Origin: Cytophagales bacterium
GTDB taxonomy: Bacteria > Bacteroidota > Bacteroidia > Cytophagales > Cyclobacteriaceae
Direction: 5' to 3'
DNA length: 64,000 bases
Assembly (NCBI GenBank): GCA_033344775.1
Contig: JAWPMT010000003.1
Coordinates: 1 to 64,000, forward strand
Positions 17,307-25,881 of this stretch are shown piece by piece; within the stretch, counting starts at the first letter, position 1; the number at the start of each line of letters is the position of its first letter. The notes beneath the pieces are model-generated. The model was not told the DNA's origin. It saw only the letters and a program-made list of their open reading frames with translations, and did not search any database. Position numbers and translations under genes: made by a program.

Positions 17307-18356
17307 TTAATTAGAAGACCTTACTTTGATCTCAACAGGAAGCCCATTTTCCTGATTGCCAAAACCTGAGGTATTGATTTCGTAGATCACTGGGAGAGGA
17401 GGTACGCCACTTAGAACATAGGGATTAGAACCTCCAAAGGGTCCGGGATCTGTACCATCAGTACCGGAGTTCTTAAAAGTAGAACCATCATCCAGGGCCC
17501 ATTGCTCATCAAAACTTCTACCTGTTCGGTCTCCAAATACAGTCGTGTTATCTGTGAAACCCATGTTCCCATTTTCTGTTCCAAGCTGGCTGTTGAAGAA
17601 AAGATTATTTTCAATGATACCTGAGGTAATATTAATCGAGGCGCTGCCTCCAAGTGGGTCCCATATGTTATTGCGGAATGTGGCAGTGGTCACTACCACA
17701 TCTTCTAAAAAAATGTTATTATCCACTGAGGCAAATGTTCGTGGAGCGGAGGCGTCAGTACTCCGGTTAAAGTCATTCCTTACAATGTTGTTGTCAAATA
17801 TCACACCTTGAAAAAAGTCCTCTGAAAGATTATCTATTCTAATAGCATCATCTTCAAAATAATTTTGTACGATTATTATGTTTTGAACTGAAGAATTGAT
17901 GTTGATAGCGAAAGTTTGATAGCAACGCATAATGGTGATATTGTTGACCCCATTGACATACGTAATATCATCTGTGGAATTGTCATCGTCGAAGACAAAA
18001 CCGCTAAATACAGATCCTTCAGAACCTGACACAAATTCAGCTGTACCATCAATCACAGCAACAGAAGCCAATGTTCCTGTTTGAGGATTTTCGCTGAGTC
18101 GATAACCGGGGCCGATGATATAGAGCAATCGATTAAGTGTAAAGCCCGAATAGACAAAAGCTGATCCTTCTACAAATAAGGTGTCTCCGTCGGCTACATC
18201 GGTCATGTTGTTGATTGCGGCCTGTATAGAAACGAAATCTGCTGAATTGTCGGTGTTATTGACCCTCCAGGTGCCTGCGAATGCTCCTAAAAACAGGATG
18301 AGTGTTATAAAACTCAGGCCGGCTTTTAGCAATGTTGAGTAAAGTTTAGTCTTCAT
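17307..18356 (-). CDS. Secreted protein, probable right-handed beta-helix, unknown function
   Basis: A 349-residue product with a signal peptide (about 1-28). Many short Asn/Ile-rich strands of the kind NITIMRCYQ, NIIIVQNYF and VIFDNNIVRND, spaced 20-25 residues apart, suggest a parallel beta-helix like that of pectate lyases or surface 'NosD-like' proteins. No catalytic residues can be picked out. Six bases separate it from the cadherin gene downstream, so the two should be one transcript and may work together at the cell surface. It lacks a T9SS sorting domain of its own. Confidence 0.7.
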   Translation of the reverse strand: MKTKLYSTLLKAGLSFITLILFLGAFAGTWRVNNTDNSADFVSIQAAINNMTDVADGDTLFVEGSAFVYSGFTLNRLLYIIGPGYRLSENPQTGTLASVAVIDGTAEFVSGSEGSVFSGFVFDDDNSTDDITYVNGVNNITIMRCYQTFAININSSVQNIIIVQNYFEDDAIRIDNLSEDFFQGVIFDNNIVRNDFNRSTDASAPRTFASVDNNIFLEDVVVTTATFRNNIWDPLGGSASINITSGIIENNLFFNSQLGTENGNMGFTDNTTVFGDRTGRSFDEQWALDDGSTFKNSGTDGTDPGPFGGSNPYVLSGVPPLPVIYEINTSGFGNQENGLPVEIKVRSSN

Positions 18357-18524
18357 GGATTTGAATGTTTTAGTAGAAAGATCTTATTGGTCGTAACCAA
18401 AATTCTTTCTTTTAAAGGGGTACCCAAATCCGTGTTTGTGAGAGAGGCAATCGGTCTTGAAAAGGGTAATGATCGTCTTGTAAAGCAGAAGTTGGAAGCG
18501 CTGAATTTCCAGGTTTTACCTGCG

Positions 18525-19262
18525 CTATTTGGTCTTCAATACTTCAAACCGGTCTAGGATTTCTTGTCTTTTCTCTTTGCTAAATACGATCGGAATTTCT
18601 TTTTGACCACTTTGGAGGTAGATGATGTTGCCATTGATACGGCAGACGAAATTTCCATTGATCAGATAAGAGCGTGACACCCGAATGAAGTGAGGCACTT
18701 GAAATTGCTTGTGAAAGTTTTTGAGATTGGATGCTAGTTGATATGACTTATTCTCAGTAACCACGTCGACGTAAGAACCATCGGCTTTGACAAATAGAAT
18801 GTCTTTTTTCAATACGCGCACATAGGTGTTCTGGTCAGGAAGGAAGATTGCATCGGTGATCTTGTGATTGACCACATCAAAATCAACTGACTGCTGAAAA
18901 TTTTGAACGGCCAGGTCTATATTGATCGCAAATTCGCTGATTTTAAAAGGTTTGATCAAAAATGCAGCTGGATGCGTTTGTAAGGCTCTTTTTACAGTGA
19001 TATTTTCTGAGTTCGCTGTTAAGTAGATGACTGGGCAACGATAACTTTCGTAGATTGAACTAATCGCAGCAATCCCATCTTTATCTCCTTCAATCATGAT
19101 GTCCGCGATGATGATTTCTGGTTGGGTCTGATGGGTCAATTCCACGGCTTCATCGTGATTCCGCGCATTTCCCAGGACTTCATGACCTAAACCCGTTAAC
19201 TTCATCCTCAAGTCCGCAGCAATCAAGAGATCATCTTCTATGGTCATTATGCGGTAACTCAT
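18525..19262 (-). CDS. LytTR-family response regulator
   Basis: The 245-residue protein has an N-terminal receiver domain (residues 3-120) with the acidic pocket EDD at 9-11, the phospho-acceptor D54 in IIADIM, and a conserved Lys in the FLIKPF segment. A LytTR DNA-binding domain (about 140-243) follows, with the FVKADGSYV and FIRVSRSYLIN motifs. It lies 39 bases downstream of two sensor kinases on the same strand, so it is their likely phosphorylation target. LytTR regulators bind direct repeats in promoters; no target site can be fixed from this sequence alone. Confidence 0.93.
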   Translation of the reverse strand: MSYRIMTIEDDLLIAADLRMKLTGLGHEVLGNARNHDEAVELTHQTQPEIIIADIMIEGDKDGIAAISSIYESYRCPVIYLTANSENITVKRALQTHPAAFLIKPFKISEFAINIDLAVQNFQQSVDFDVVNHKITDAIFLPDQNTYVRVLKKDILFVKADGSYVDVVTENKSYQLASNLKNFHKQFQVPHFIRVSRSYLINGNFVCRINGNIIYLQSGQKEIPIVFSKEKRQEILDRFEVLKTK

Positions 19263-19301
19263 TGCTTTAAGATAAGGTGAAGTAAGGATTTCGACATCAT
19301 T

Positions 19302-20894
19302 TTATGAGGTTACTTGAAGTGAGTATTGGAAACCGGGTCTGGAAATGACCTCAAAACGACCTCTAAGTTGTTCAGATTGTAAATGGATGAGCTGATGACC
19401 AAAGGAATTAGATGTATGCCATGTCTCTGGATCAAAACCATTGCCATTGTCACGATAGTCAATAGAGATTTCTTCCTGCTCCCGAGTGATAGAGAGTCCA
19501 ATTTTGAGGTCAATGTGTTCTTCGACATGTTTCAGGCTGTTTGTTACCAGCTCGTTAACAATCAGGCCTAGACTGGTAGCTTTTTCGATGCTGATTTCAA
19601 CATGTTGGACTACATTTAGATTCATCGTCATCTTTCTTGGAGATGTGTAACTAATCTCTTTGATCAAAGTATCCAGATAGTTTTTAATATCCACTACACC
19701 TAATTCCTTTCCCTCATAGAGCATTCTGTGTAAAAGGGCCACGGAATTGATGCGCCCCTGACTTTCATATAGAGCGACTTTTGCGTCAGTAGATATCAGC
19801 TTTTGAGATTGAAGGCTCAATAGGCTGCTGATCATCTGAAGATTGTTTTTGACTCGGTGGTTTTGTTCTTTGAGTAGAATTTCGTTGCGTTGTGAGAGTT
19901 TTTTGTTCTTCTTGTTTAGTTGGAAGAAATACAACATCGCCATTAGGAAGATAAGTGTTCCAACACCCATGAGTAGCATGCGACTTTTAGATTGCGCCAG
20001 CTCTACTTCCGCATCTTCTAATATTCCTTTTGTCTTGGTCACTTCATATTTCTTGTCAGCGTTCAAGACCTCTTTGTTAAGTGCGGTTACGTCTTTTTTC
20101 AGTCGAGCGTGGTTTTGCAATTTGTATAAAGTAACGATCGTGTCAAGGTCGTTTTTAAGTGCAATGTTGGTAGCCAGATTAAAAAAATACGAACTCATCA
20201 CTGCTGGCCTTTGCTTATGAGGATCATTTCCCATTGCCGTTAGTATTTCAGCCGCCCGGTCCAATTGATTGGTAAAATTCAAGAAGGTAGAATAACGATT
20301 CATCAAATAGAAAGGGAGTTCGGGATCGTCAATATTTTCTGAGAGTTTCATGCCCTGTTCATATAGTTCATCTACTTCATTGATCAAATGGGGATCTTTT
20401 GTTTGTAGGTAGATAGTAAATACTACTTGCATCATGGCCCTGTAAGCCCACCCCTTTGCTCCAGGTGTGGACTCTTTTGCCTGAACCACACGTTGATGCC
20501 ATACGAGGGAAGAATCGCACCAATGTAAGTATTCATCAACGGAAATACTGTCTGATAGATCGTTTTGCTTAAAAGAATAAACCAGCATTCCAGCCCGATT
20601 ACAAACTTCATAATACAAATTGCGTTGGGAAGATGCTGAGGCATATTGCAATGCGATGTTAAGGTATTTTACTGCTTCCTTCCTGATTCTTATTCGTTGA
20701 AATTCAGTAACGAGCACCGAGGCATATCTAATCAGATTGAAGGTATCCTGTTCTGATTCAGCAATTTGCAGACTGTCTATAAGCATAGTCATATATCTTT
20801 CCTGTGACATGTCTCTTTGCTCAGGCTCATGAATTTGAGCATTGAGGATCAAGCAAAAGGCAAGTGCTAAAACCAAGAACAGAAAGCCTTTCAT
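19302..20894 (-). CDS. TPR-containing HisKA_2-type sensor histidine kinase (copy 2)
   Basis: From the ATG at 20894 the product has 530 residues: a signal peptide, an extracytoplasmic helical/TPR-like region (to about 310), one membrane helix (about 318-338), then a HisKA_2 dimerisation domain with the phospho-acceptor His in EQNHRVKNNLQM and a HATPase domain with VNELVTNSLKH and DNGNGFD. The ATG overlaps the TGA of the upstream kinase (ATGA), which is why I prefer it to a start 42 bases earlier. It is a paralogue of the upstream kinase; the catalytic parts share long identical stretches such as ISSLL and SINSVALLHRMLYEG-like blocks. It signals to the LytTR regulator. Confidence 0.9.
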   Translation of the reverse strand: MKGFLFLVLALAFCLILNAQIHEPEQRDMSQERYMTMLIDSLQIAESEQDTFNLIRYASVLVTEFQRIRIRKEAVKYLNIALQYASASSQRNLYYEVCNRAGMLVYSFKQNDLSDSISVDEYLHWCDSSLVWHQRVVQAKESTPGAKGWAYRAMMQVVFTIYLQTKDPHLINEVDELYEQGMKLSENIDDPELPFYLMNRYSTFLNFTNQLDRAAEILTAMGNDPHKQRPAVMSSYFFNLATNIALKNDLDTIVTLYKLQNHARLKKDVTALNKEVLNADKKYEVTKTKGILEDAEVELAQSKSRMLLMGVGTLIFLMAMLYFFQLNKKNKKLSQRNEILLKEQNHRVKNNLQMISSLLSLQSQKLISTDAKVALYESQGRINSVALLHRMLYEGKELGVVDIKNYLDTLIKEISYTSPRKMTMNLNVVQHVEISIEKATSLGLIVNELVTNSLKHVEEHIDLKIGLSITREQEEISIDYRDNGNGFDPETWHTSNSFGHQLIHLQSEQLRGRFEVISRPGFQYSLQVTS

Positions 20895-22660
20895 ACTGCT
20901 ATCTTTATGTTGTATTGAAATCCATGATTGGACCACACTTTGAAAGTTCCACGTAGTTGCTCAGATTGCAATCTTATGAGTTGATTACCAAAGGAATTTG
21001 ATTTTTCCCAAAGCTCCGGATCAAAGGAATCGCCATTATCCATAAAATTCAATTGAAGCACATTATCCTTCAAGAACAGATTGATTTCTATTTTCAATTC
21101 AATCGAATTGGACACATGCTTGATGCTATTGGTGATCAGCTCGTTGAGTATTAATCCAAGACTTGTGGCCTTTTCCACGGAAAGCGATTGGTCCTCCTCA
21201 ATGTCTAGGTGGGTTATCAATTTCCTGGGACTTGCATAGGTGATTTCTTCTACCAGTGATTTACAATATTCTTTAAGCTTTACTAGCTCCAGGTTGTCAC
21301 CTTCATAGAGCATACGGTGCAATAAAGAAACAGAATTGATGCGCGATTGACTTTCATTGAGTACTTGCTGGGCGTCATTTGAGTGGGTGCCGTGCGCTTG
21401 TAAAGTCAATAGGCTGCTGATCATTTGAAGGTTGTTCTTGACCCGGTGGTTTTGTTCTTTGAGGAGCAGTTCGTTGTACTTCCTCAGTTTGAAATTAGAT
21501 CGGAAAAGCACCAGTAAAACCACCGCAACGATCAAAATAATCAGTCCAGCCACCATCAGGATCAGGTTAATTCTCTTCTGGTTTTCATTGATCACCACCT
21601 GCCGATCTAATTGACTATTGACCTGATTAAGGTCGATGGATGCCTGAAGCTTGCTGGCTTCCAATCGTTCATTGTTGAATTGCTCATTTTTCAAAGAGTC
21701 TAGCAGTTGCGTCGTTTCGAACGCCTGTTCGAAATCATCGATCATTTGATAGTATTCCACCAGGCCTTCATGAACTTGAAGTCGGACATCAAAATCCTGG
21801 GAGAGGAGCGCACTATCAAGGTACGATTTGGCTTTTTTCAATTCCCCGCTACTCAATAGTACTTTGGCGAGATAGACATATGAATTGGCGAGGAATTCAG
21901 GTAAGGTAGCCTTCTTTAGGGCAATGGCCTTAAGTAGGTTTTCCTTTGCCAGAAGGTCCTTCCTTTTTTTGTACGCCGTGATTCCAAGATTATTGTAAGC
22001 CATGGCCATGGCAGAGCTATCAGAGGATTGAAAAGCGTGTTCAAGCGCTAACTGGTAGGATAGGTAAGCACTATCTAAAAGGTTTCGAGCCAGGTACACA
22101 TTACCAATATCCAAGGTGATAGAATTGTATTCCTGGATAAGATTATGTTCTTTACAAATTTTTCTTGCATCTAAGTACGACTGCATACTTTGATCATATT
22201 CTTTTAATTCCAGCCAGGACCTGCCCCGTGCATTGACTAGTTGATAGACTTTTTGTGGGTCAGAATTGACATCCAATAACTGTACGTATTGCTCTATTTC
22301 ATTCAAAGCTGATCGATAGAGACCTTTACCATTGAGGCCTTGTACAATGTTTAATTGACTGTAGAAAAGCTGTTCTTCGTCCTGTATTTTCTCAAAAACC
22401 TGAGAAGCTCGGCGATTGAAATGTATGGCACTGTCCCAGTCTGATAATTTCATGCATACATTGCCCAGGTTGATTAATGCATAGCCAACGTATACCTGGT
22501 TATCGTTATCTGATGCTAATGGAATCGTTTTTTTGTAATAAAATATGGCAGAATCAAACTGAAATTCGGACTGATAATTCCAGCCCTTTCGAAGTGTTTC
22601 GCACTCCGGACATGGTTTCATTAGCACCAATAAGCTCAACAAGTACAAGAAGGCGGTCAT
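20891..22660 (-). CDS. TPR-containing HisKA_2-type sensor histidine kinase (copy 1)
   Basis: A 589-residue kinase. A short N-terminal hydrophobic segment (1-14) is followed by about 350 residues of clear TPR repeats (for example NLGNVCMKLSDWDSAIHF and NNLGITAYKKRKDLLAKE), one membrane helix (about 370-390), the HisKA_2 motif EQNHRVKNNLQM and the HATPase motifs LNELITNSIKH and DNGDSFD. TPRs outside the membrane feeding a kinase are a common Bacteroidota arrangement; the ligand is unknown. It is the first gene of the three-gene signalling operon and overlaps the second kinase by 4 bases. Confidence 0.9.
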   Translation of the reverse strand: MTAFLYLLSLLVLMKPCPECETLRKGWNYQSEFQFDSAIFYYKKTIPLASDNDNQVYVGYALINLGNVCMKLSDWDSAIHFNRRASQVFEKIQDEEQLFYSQLNIVQGLNGKGLYRSALNEIEQYVQLLDVNSDPQKVYQLVNARGRSWLELKEYDQSMQSYLDARKICKEHNLIQEYNSITLDIGNVYLARNLLDSAYLSYQLALEHAFQSSDSSAMAMAYNNLGITAYKKRKDLLAKENLLKAIALKKATLPEFLANSYVYLAKVLLSSGELKKAKSYLDSALLSQDFDVRLQVHEGLVEYYQMIDDFEQAFETTQLLDSLKNEQFNNERLEASKLQASIDLNQVNSQLDRQVVINENQKRINLILMVAGLIILIVAVVLLVLFRSNFKLRKYNELLLKEQNHRVKNNLQMISSLLTLQAHGTHSNDAQQVLNESQSRINSVSLLHRMLYEGDNLELVKLKEYCKSLVEEITYASPRKLITHLDIEEDQSLSVEKATSLGLILNELITNSIKHVSNSIELKIEINLFLKDNVLQLNFMDNGDSFDPELWEKSNSFGNQLIRLQSEQLRGTFKVWSNHGFQYNIKIAV

Positions 22661-22705
22661 AGAATGAATTGACGCTCAACTTATTCATTCTTTCTCAAAA
22701 AAAGA

Positions 22706-22725
22706 AAAGTGGCGAAAGCCACTTT
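22706..22725 (-). terminator. Terminator after the small Gly-rich lipoprotein gene
   Basis: AAAGTGGC (22706-22713) and GCCACTTT (22718-22725) form a stem closed by a four-base loop. On the minus strand the stem runs into TCTTTTTTTGAG, a good T tract. It lies between the lipoprotein at 22739-22921 and the kinase at 22660, so the two are separate transcripts. Confidence 0.85.
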
Positions 22726-22738
22726 CCAACAAGACAAT

Positions 22739-22921
22739 TTAGCCTCCTCCAGGAGGGATGCCGCCGCCGTTTCCGCTGCCATTGTTATTTCCGTCACCAT
22801 TTTTCAAAGTGGTGACTTCTGTTTTTTGTTCAATTTCATCAAAGTCAGTTTCACATGATGTTAAGCCAGACATGGTGCTAACCCCTAGGATCAACAGCCA
22901 TAGAAAATTTTTCATTTTCAT
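22739..22921 (-). CDS. Very small lipoprotein with Gly/Asn-rich tail
   Basis: The ATG at 22921 gives a 60-residue pre-protein: a basic start MKMKN, a hydrophobic segment, and the lipobox GLTSC. The mature part is under 40 residues, acidic at first (ETDFDEIEQ) and ending in a flexible run of Gly, Asn and Pro. A longer frame starts at 22984 but its added residues are polar and would spoil the signal peptide. No family is recognised. The gene has its own terminator and stands directly upstream of the kinase operon, so a signalling link is possible but unproven. Confidence 0.65.
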   Translation of the reverse strand: MKMKNFLWLLILGVSTMSGLTSCETDFDEIEQKTEVTTLKNGDGNNNGSGNGGGIPPGGG

Positions 22922-23087
22922 GGTTTGCTGTGATCTTTGGGAGGTCTCTGTTTTAGAATACCGACCTCCTACAGGGCATTCCAAAACAGACTGTTTTACC
23001 AGATCTTTTGTATAATTTTGATCAAAGCTGGTGTGAATTCTTCAGCACCAATCGAAATAGCTGGATATAGCTTAGATATTCGCGTAA

Positions 23088-24950
23088 ATGACTGATAAAG
23101 AGAAGCTTGTAGCGAAGTATTTGTTGAATGATATCTCTGAATATATCGTCGGAATGCCCTATTCCAGGACCGATAAACCCGAGCATGAAGTCATCAATGA
23201 GGCCGTCAGTACGAAAGTGATCCCGCTATTATCCGAATCTGAGCGGATGAAGCTGGTGGGTAAAGGTGCGGAGGCAAAGACCAGACTCTGGGTCTATGAG
23301 ACGATGAAAAGTTGGAAGTTGCCGAATAAGGCACCTGGGACTGCCGAGATGCGATTGATCCTGGCCAAATACTATGGCTACACCGACTGGAAGTCTTGTT
23401 TAAATCATTATCTACCCATTGCTCAAGAAGTGAAACCTGACGTCACAGCGGACAAGCGGTCCTTTAGGATACCCTTCATTTCCATCAATTTTCGGTCATT
23501 GATGTATGTGGTTGTAACGATATTCATTGGCATCATCGCATTCACGCTCTTCAAAATGGAGCAATTGTTCAGCCGAATGGCAGATGATCGACCAGCAATA
23601 CCTAGGCAAATAGAGAAGACTGCTCCAGGGCCCATATTGATTTCGAATGATTCGATTGGCAGTATAGACTATGAAGGAGAGGGGATAGTATATACTGAAA
23701 AGGACCTCCGTGTTGATCAGGAGGAAGAACAGAAGGAAAGCAGGCAAGCAATGACCAAAGAGATAGTGCCTCGAAAAACTCCGGTCAAGAAGGTTTCTCC
23801 ACGTAAAGCAGTGTTGGAATTGGGCTTATCCTGGGATGCGAAGAGCCTGGCCGAATCTATGTCCAGGGGAGATTTAGAGGCCATATCCTTGTTTGTTCAA
23901 GGAGAATTTCCGTTGCAATCTGATTATAAGGGTGCCTCGGTACTTTTATATGCGTACGAGGCTAATGCTATTGATCCGGTAGGAGTCACAGACAAATTGA
24001 TCGAATTAGGATTTGATTTTAGGGAACTGCTTGTAGATCGTTCATTGATCCGACAAACATCACCCGACCTTCCTGTATCGTTTCAAGACGAAAGGTTACC
24101 TAAATATGATAGTTACCAGAAAACCTTTCAGGGATCTTTGGTGATGTGGTTAACGCAAATGGTGATATGGAGGGGTGAAAAAAACCATGAAGTGGAAGTC
24201 ATAAAGAAGCTTGTCACCGAGTGGGATTTTGAGATCGCTCCGAAGTTCATTTATCAGGCACAAGTGAACTACGGTGTTCCTGTTCCTGAAATAGCCAACC
24301 TCTTTAAAGAAGAATTGATAGAGGCAAAACGGGCGGCATTTGATCTTAATAGATCATTGGACTTAATGCGGTACTGGCCTAATGAATATGAAATAGATGG
24401 GCAAATTTTTCATCCCATCGTGCCTAGGGATAAACAGCACATTTATGTGCAGAAGAAAGGCAATTTTGAAATCAGTGTCAGACCAATTGACGCTGGAGAT
24501 TTTGTGGACAGGTTGCAAGACAATTTCATGAAAGGGGAAAATATCAATAGGTTCCAAAAAGAATTGGATACCTATGGTATTGGCAGAAATAGTTTTGATG
24601 GATTTGGAGACAAGTATGCTTTTGTTTTTTTGGAGGTCGAAAGCGAAGAATCCGTGAGCTTATATAAATTAATTCAGCCTAATTACGTCAATATTTCGAC
24701 GAAGATGATCCTCGTATGCAAACCTAATGAAACAGGCTTCATCGATTTCCTGAAAAAACAGGAAGTGGGCGGCTATGATGCAGCCACTATTCTAACCACC
24801 GGTAATAAGGAAGCGTATTATTTGAATCTTTACGCAGATCAATGGACCGGTGGTCCCAGGGTGGTGGTGACCAAAAGGAATGGCCAAATACTGAAGCAAT
24901 ACGATTCCGTAGATGGATTTAAAAATTTCCTGATCGAGGATATGCGATAA
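23088..24950 (+). CDS. Orphan membrane protein with a conserved-looking N-terminal domain
   Basis: The 620-residue protein has a soluble N-terminal domain (residues 1-115, with the SRTDKPEHEVINEAV segment and a YYGYTDWKSCLNHY end), a basic linker, one membrane helix at about 140-160, a charged Lys/Glu-rich stretch (about 195-245) and a large C-terminal domain. The start of that domain (about 250-310) resembles an ankyrin pair (GDLEAISLFVQGEFPLQ). I do not recognise the family. The topology suggests a cytoplasmic N-terminal domain reporting on an extracytoplasmic one. The ATG at 23088 is the first after the divergent lipoprotein region. Confidence 0.7.
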   Translation: MTDKEKLVAKYLLNDISEYIVGMPYSRTDKPEHEVINEAVSTKVIPLLSESERMKLVGKGAEAKTRLWVYETMKSWKLPNKAPGTAEMRLILAKYYGYTDWKSCLNHYLPIAQEVKPDVTADKRSFRIPFISINFRSLMYVVVTIFIGIIAFTLFKMEQLFSRMADDRPAIPRQIEKTAPGPILISNDSIGSIDYEGEGIVYTEKDLRVDQEEEQKESRQAMTKEIVPRKTPVKKVSPRKAVLELGLSWDAKSLAESMSRGDLEAISLFVQGEFPLQSDYKGASVLLYAYEANAIDPVGVTDKLIELGFDFRELLVDRSLIRQTSPDLPVSFQDERLPKYDSYQKTFQGSLVMWLTQMVIWRGEKNHEVEVIKKLVTEWDFEIAPKFIYQAQVNYGVPVPEIANLFKEELIEAKRAAFDLNRSLDLMRYWPNEYEIDGQIFHPIVPRDKQHIYVQKKGNFEISVRPIDAGDFVDRLQDNFMKGENINRFQKELDTYGIGRNSFDGFGDKYAFVFLEVESEESVSLYKLIQPNYVNISTKMILVCKPNETGFIDFLKKQEVGGYDAATILTTGNKEAYYLNLYADQWTGGPRVVVTKRNGQILKQYDSVDGFKNFLIEDMR

Positions 24951-25023
24951 TATTGTCAATAAGTGAAGAATAGCTTATCGACGTATCTCTTTAAAGATGC
25001 CTGTCCTTATGAACGCTTTCAAC

Positions 25024-25803
25024 TCAAAAAATGCCTGGAATCAGTTTCTTCGTTGTTTTTTGGTATTGATGAAAGGATTCTAGGTGTCCATACCTTTCCT
25101 TATTAGAGCGTTCCAGATAGGGGATACCACTCACTTTAATCAGTAAGAAGGTAATCCAGATGGGACCGACAATGGTCAACCAGCTCAAGCCTGAAAGAGC
25201 GGGAATGGTTGTGATGAATATACCTGACCAGACCAATATTTCTCCCAGGTAGTTTGGGAAACGAATGATGCTAAAAAGACCTTCTGACATGAATTTTCCG
25301 TCGTTGGAGGCTAGGCTTCGGAAATTGAATTTTTGATGATCAGCAACTATTTCCAGCAGCCAGCCAATCATGAATACGATGGAGCCGATGGAAAATTCAA
25401 CCAGATGTGGCGAAAAATCAATATTACTAGATAGGGCGGCAATTGTAGGTAATATCACGATCCAGATGCTAATGGCTTGTAAGGTATAAAACCCACCGAA
25501 TCCTCGGATGGAGTGCCGAAAGCTATCAAATCGACTGTCCTTACCTTTTTGGAGAATTCTCCTGAATAAATAGCCGCCCAAACGAATGGCCCATAGTAGT
25601 ATCATAACTGTGATCGCCTGACGGTACCAACTGGAATGATTGCCATAATGCCAAAACAAGACCAGTGCTAAGATGCCAAAGGTGCTGGCATAGGTGATAT
25701 CGGTGAGTTTATCGGTTTGAAACCTGAACGCAATCAGAAAAATGATCAAGTTGAAACCTATGGAAAGCAGCAAACTTAGAAGGTAAGGATTTAGGTCGAT
25801 CAT
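25024..25803 (-). CDS. DUF1295 / steroid 5-alpha-reductase-like membrane enzyme
   Basis: A 259-residue protein with six or seven hydrophobic segments. The C-terminal part carries the isoprenylcysteine methyltransferase/5-alpha-reductase type signature: GRF-like spacing, then SEGLFSIIRFPNYLGEILVW and a final IPYLERSNKERYG. DUF1295 proteins are thought to reduce or modify lipid-like substrates in the membrane using NADPH; the actual substrate is not known. It has no obvious partner nearby. The hairpin just upstream belongs to the M20 gene rather than to this one. Confidence 0.87.
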   Translation of the reverse strand: MIDLNPYLLSLLLSIGFNLIIFLIAFRFQTDKLTDITYASTFGILALVLFWHYGNHSSWYRQAITVMILLWAIRLGGYLFRRILQKGKDSRFDSFRHSIRGFGGFYTLQAISIWIVILPTIAALSSNIDFSPHLVEFSIGSIVFMIGWLLEIVADHQKFNFRSLASNDGKFMSEGLFSIIRFPNYLGEILVWSGIFITTIPALSGLSWLTIVGPIWITFLLIKVSGIPYLERSNKERYGHLESFHQYQKTTKKLIPGIF

Positions 25804-25830
25804 GAGGGGTGATGAAAACTTAAAAGTAAA

Positions 25831-25856
25831 ATGGCCTGATCTAAAGAACAGGCCAT
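25831..25856 (-). terminator. Terminator after the M20 hydrolase gene
   Basis: ATGGCCTG (25831-25838) and CAGGCCAT (25849-25856) form an 8-base stem with a 10-base loop. On the minus strand the stem is followed by TTTTACTTTTAAG. It lies 25 bases past the end of the gene at 25882. Confidence 0.85.
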
Positions 25857-25881
25857 CCCTCCATTCGGTTTATTAATTCTA

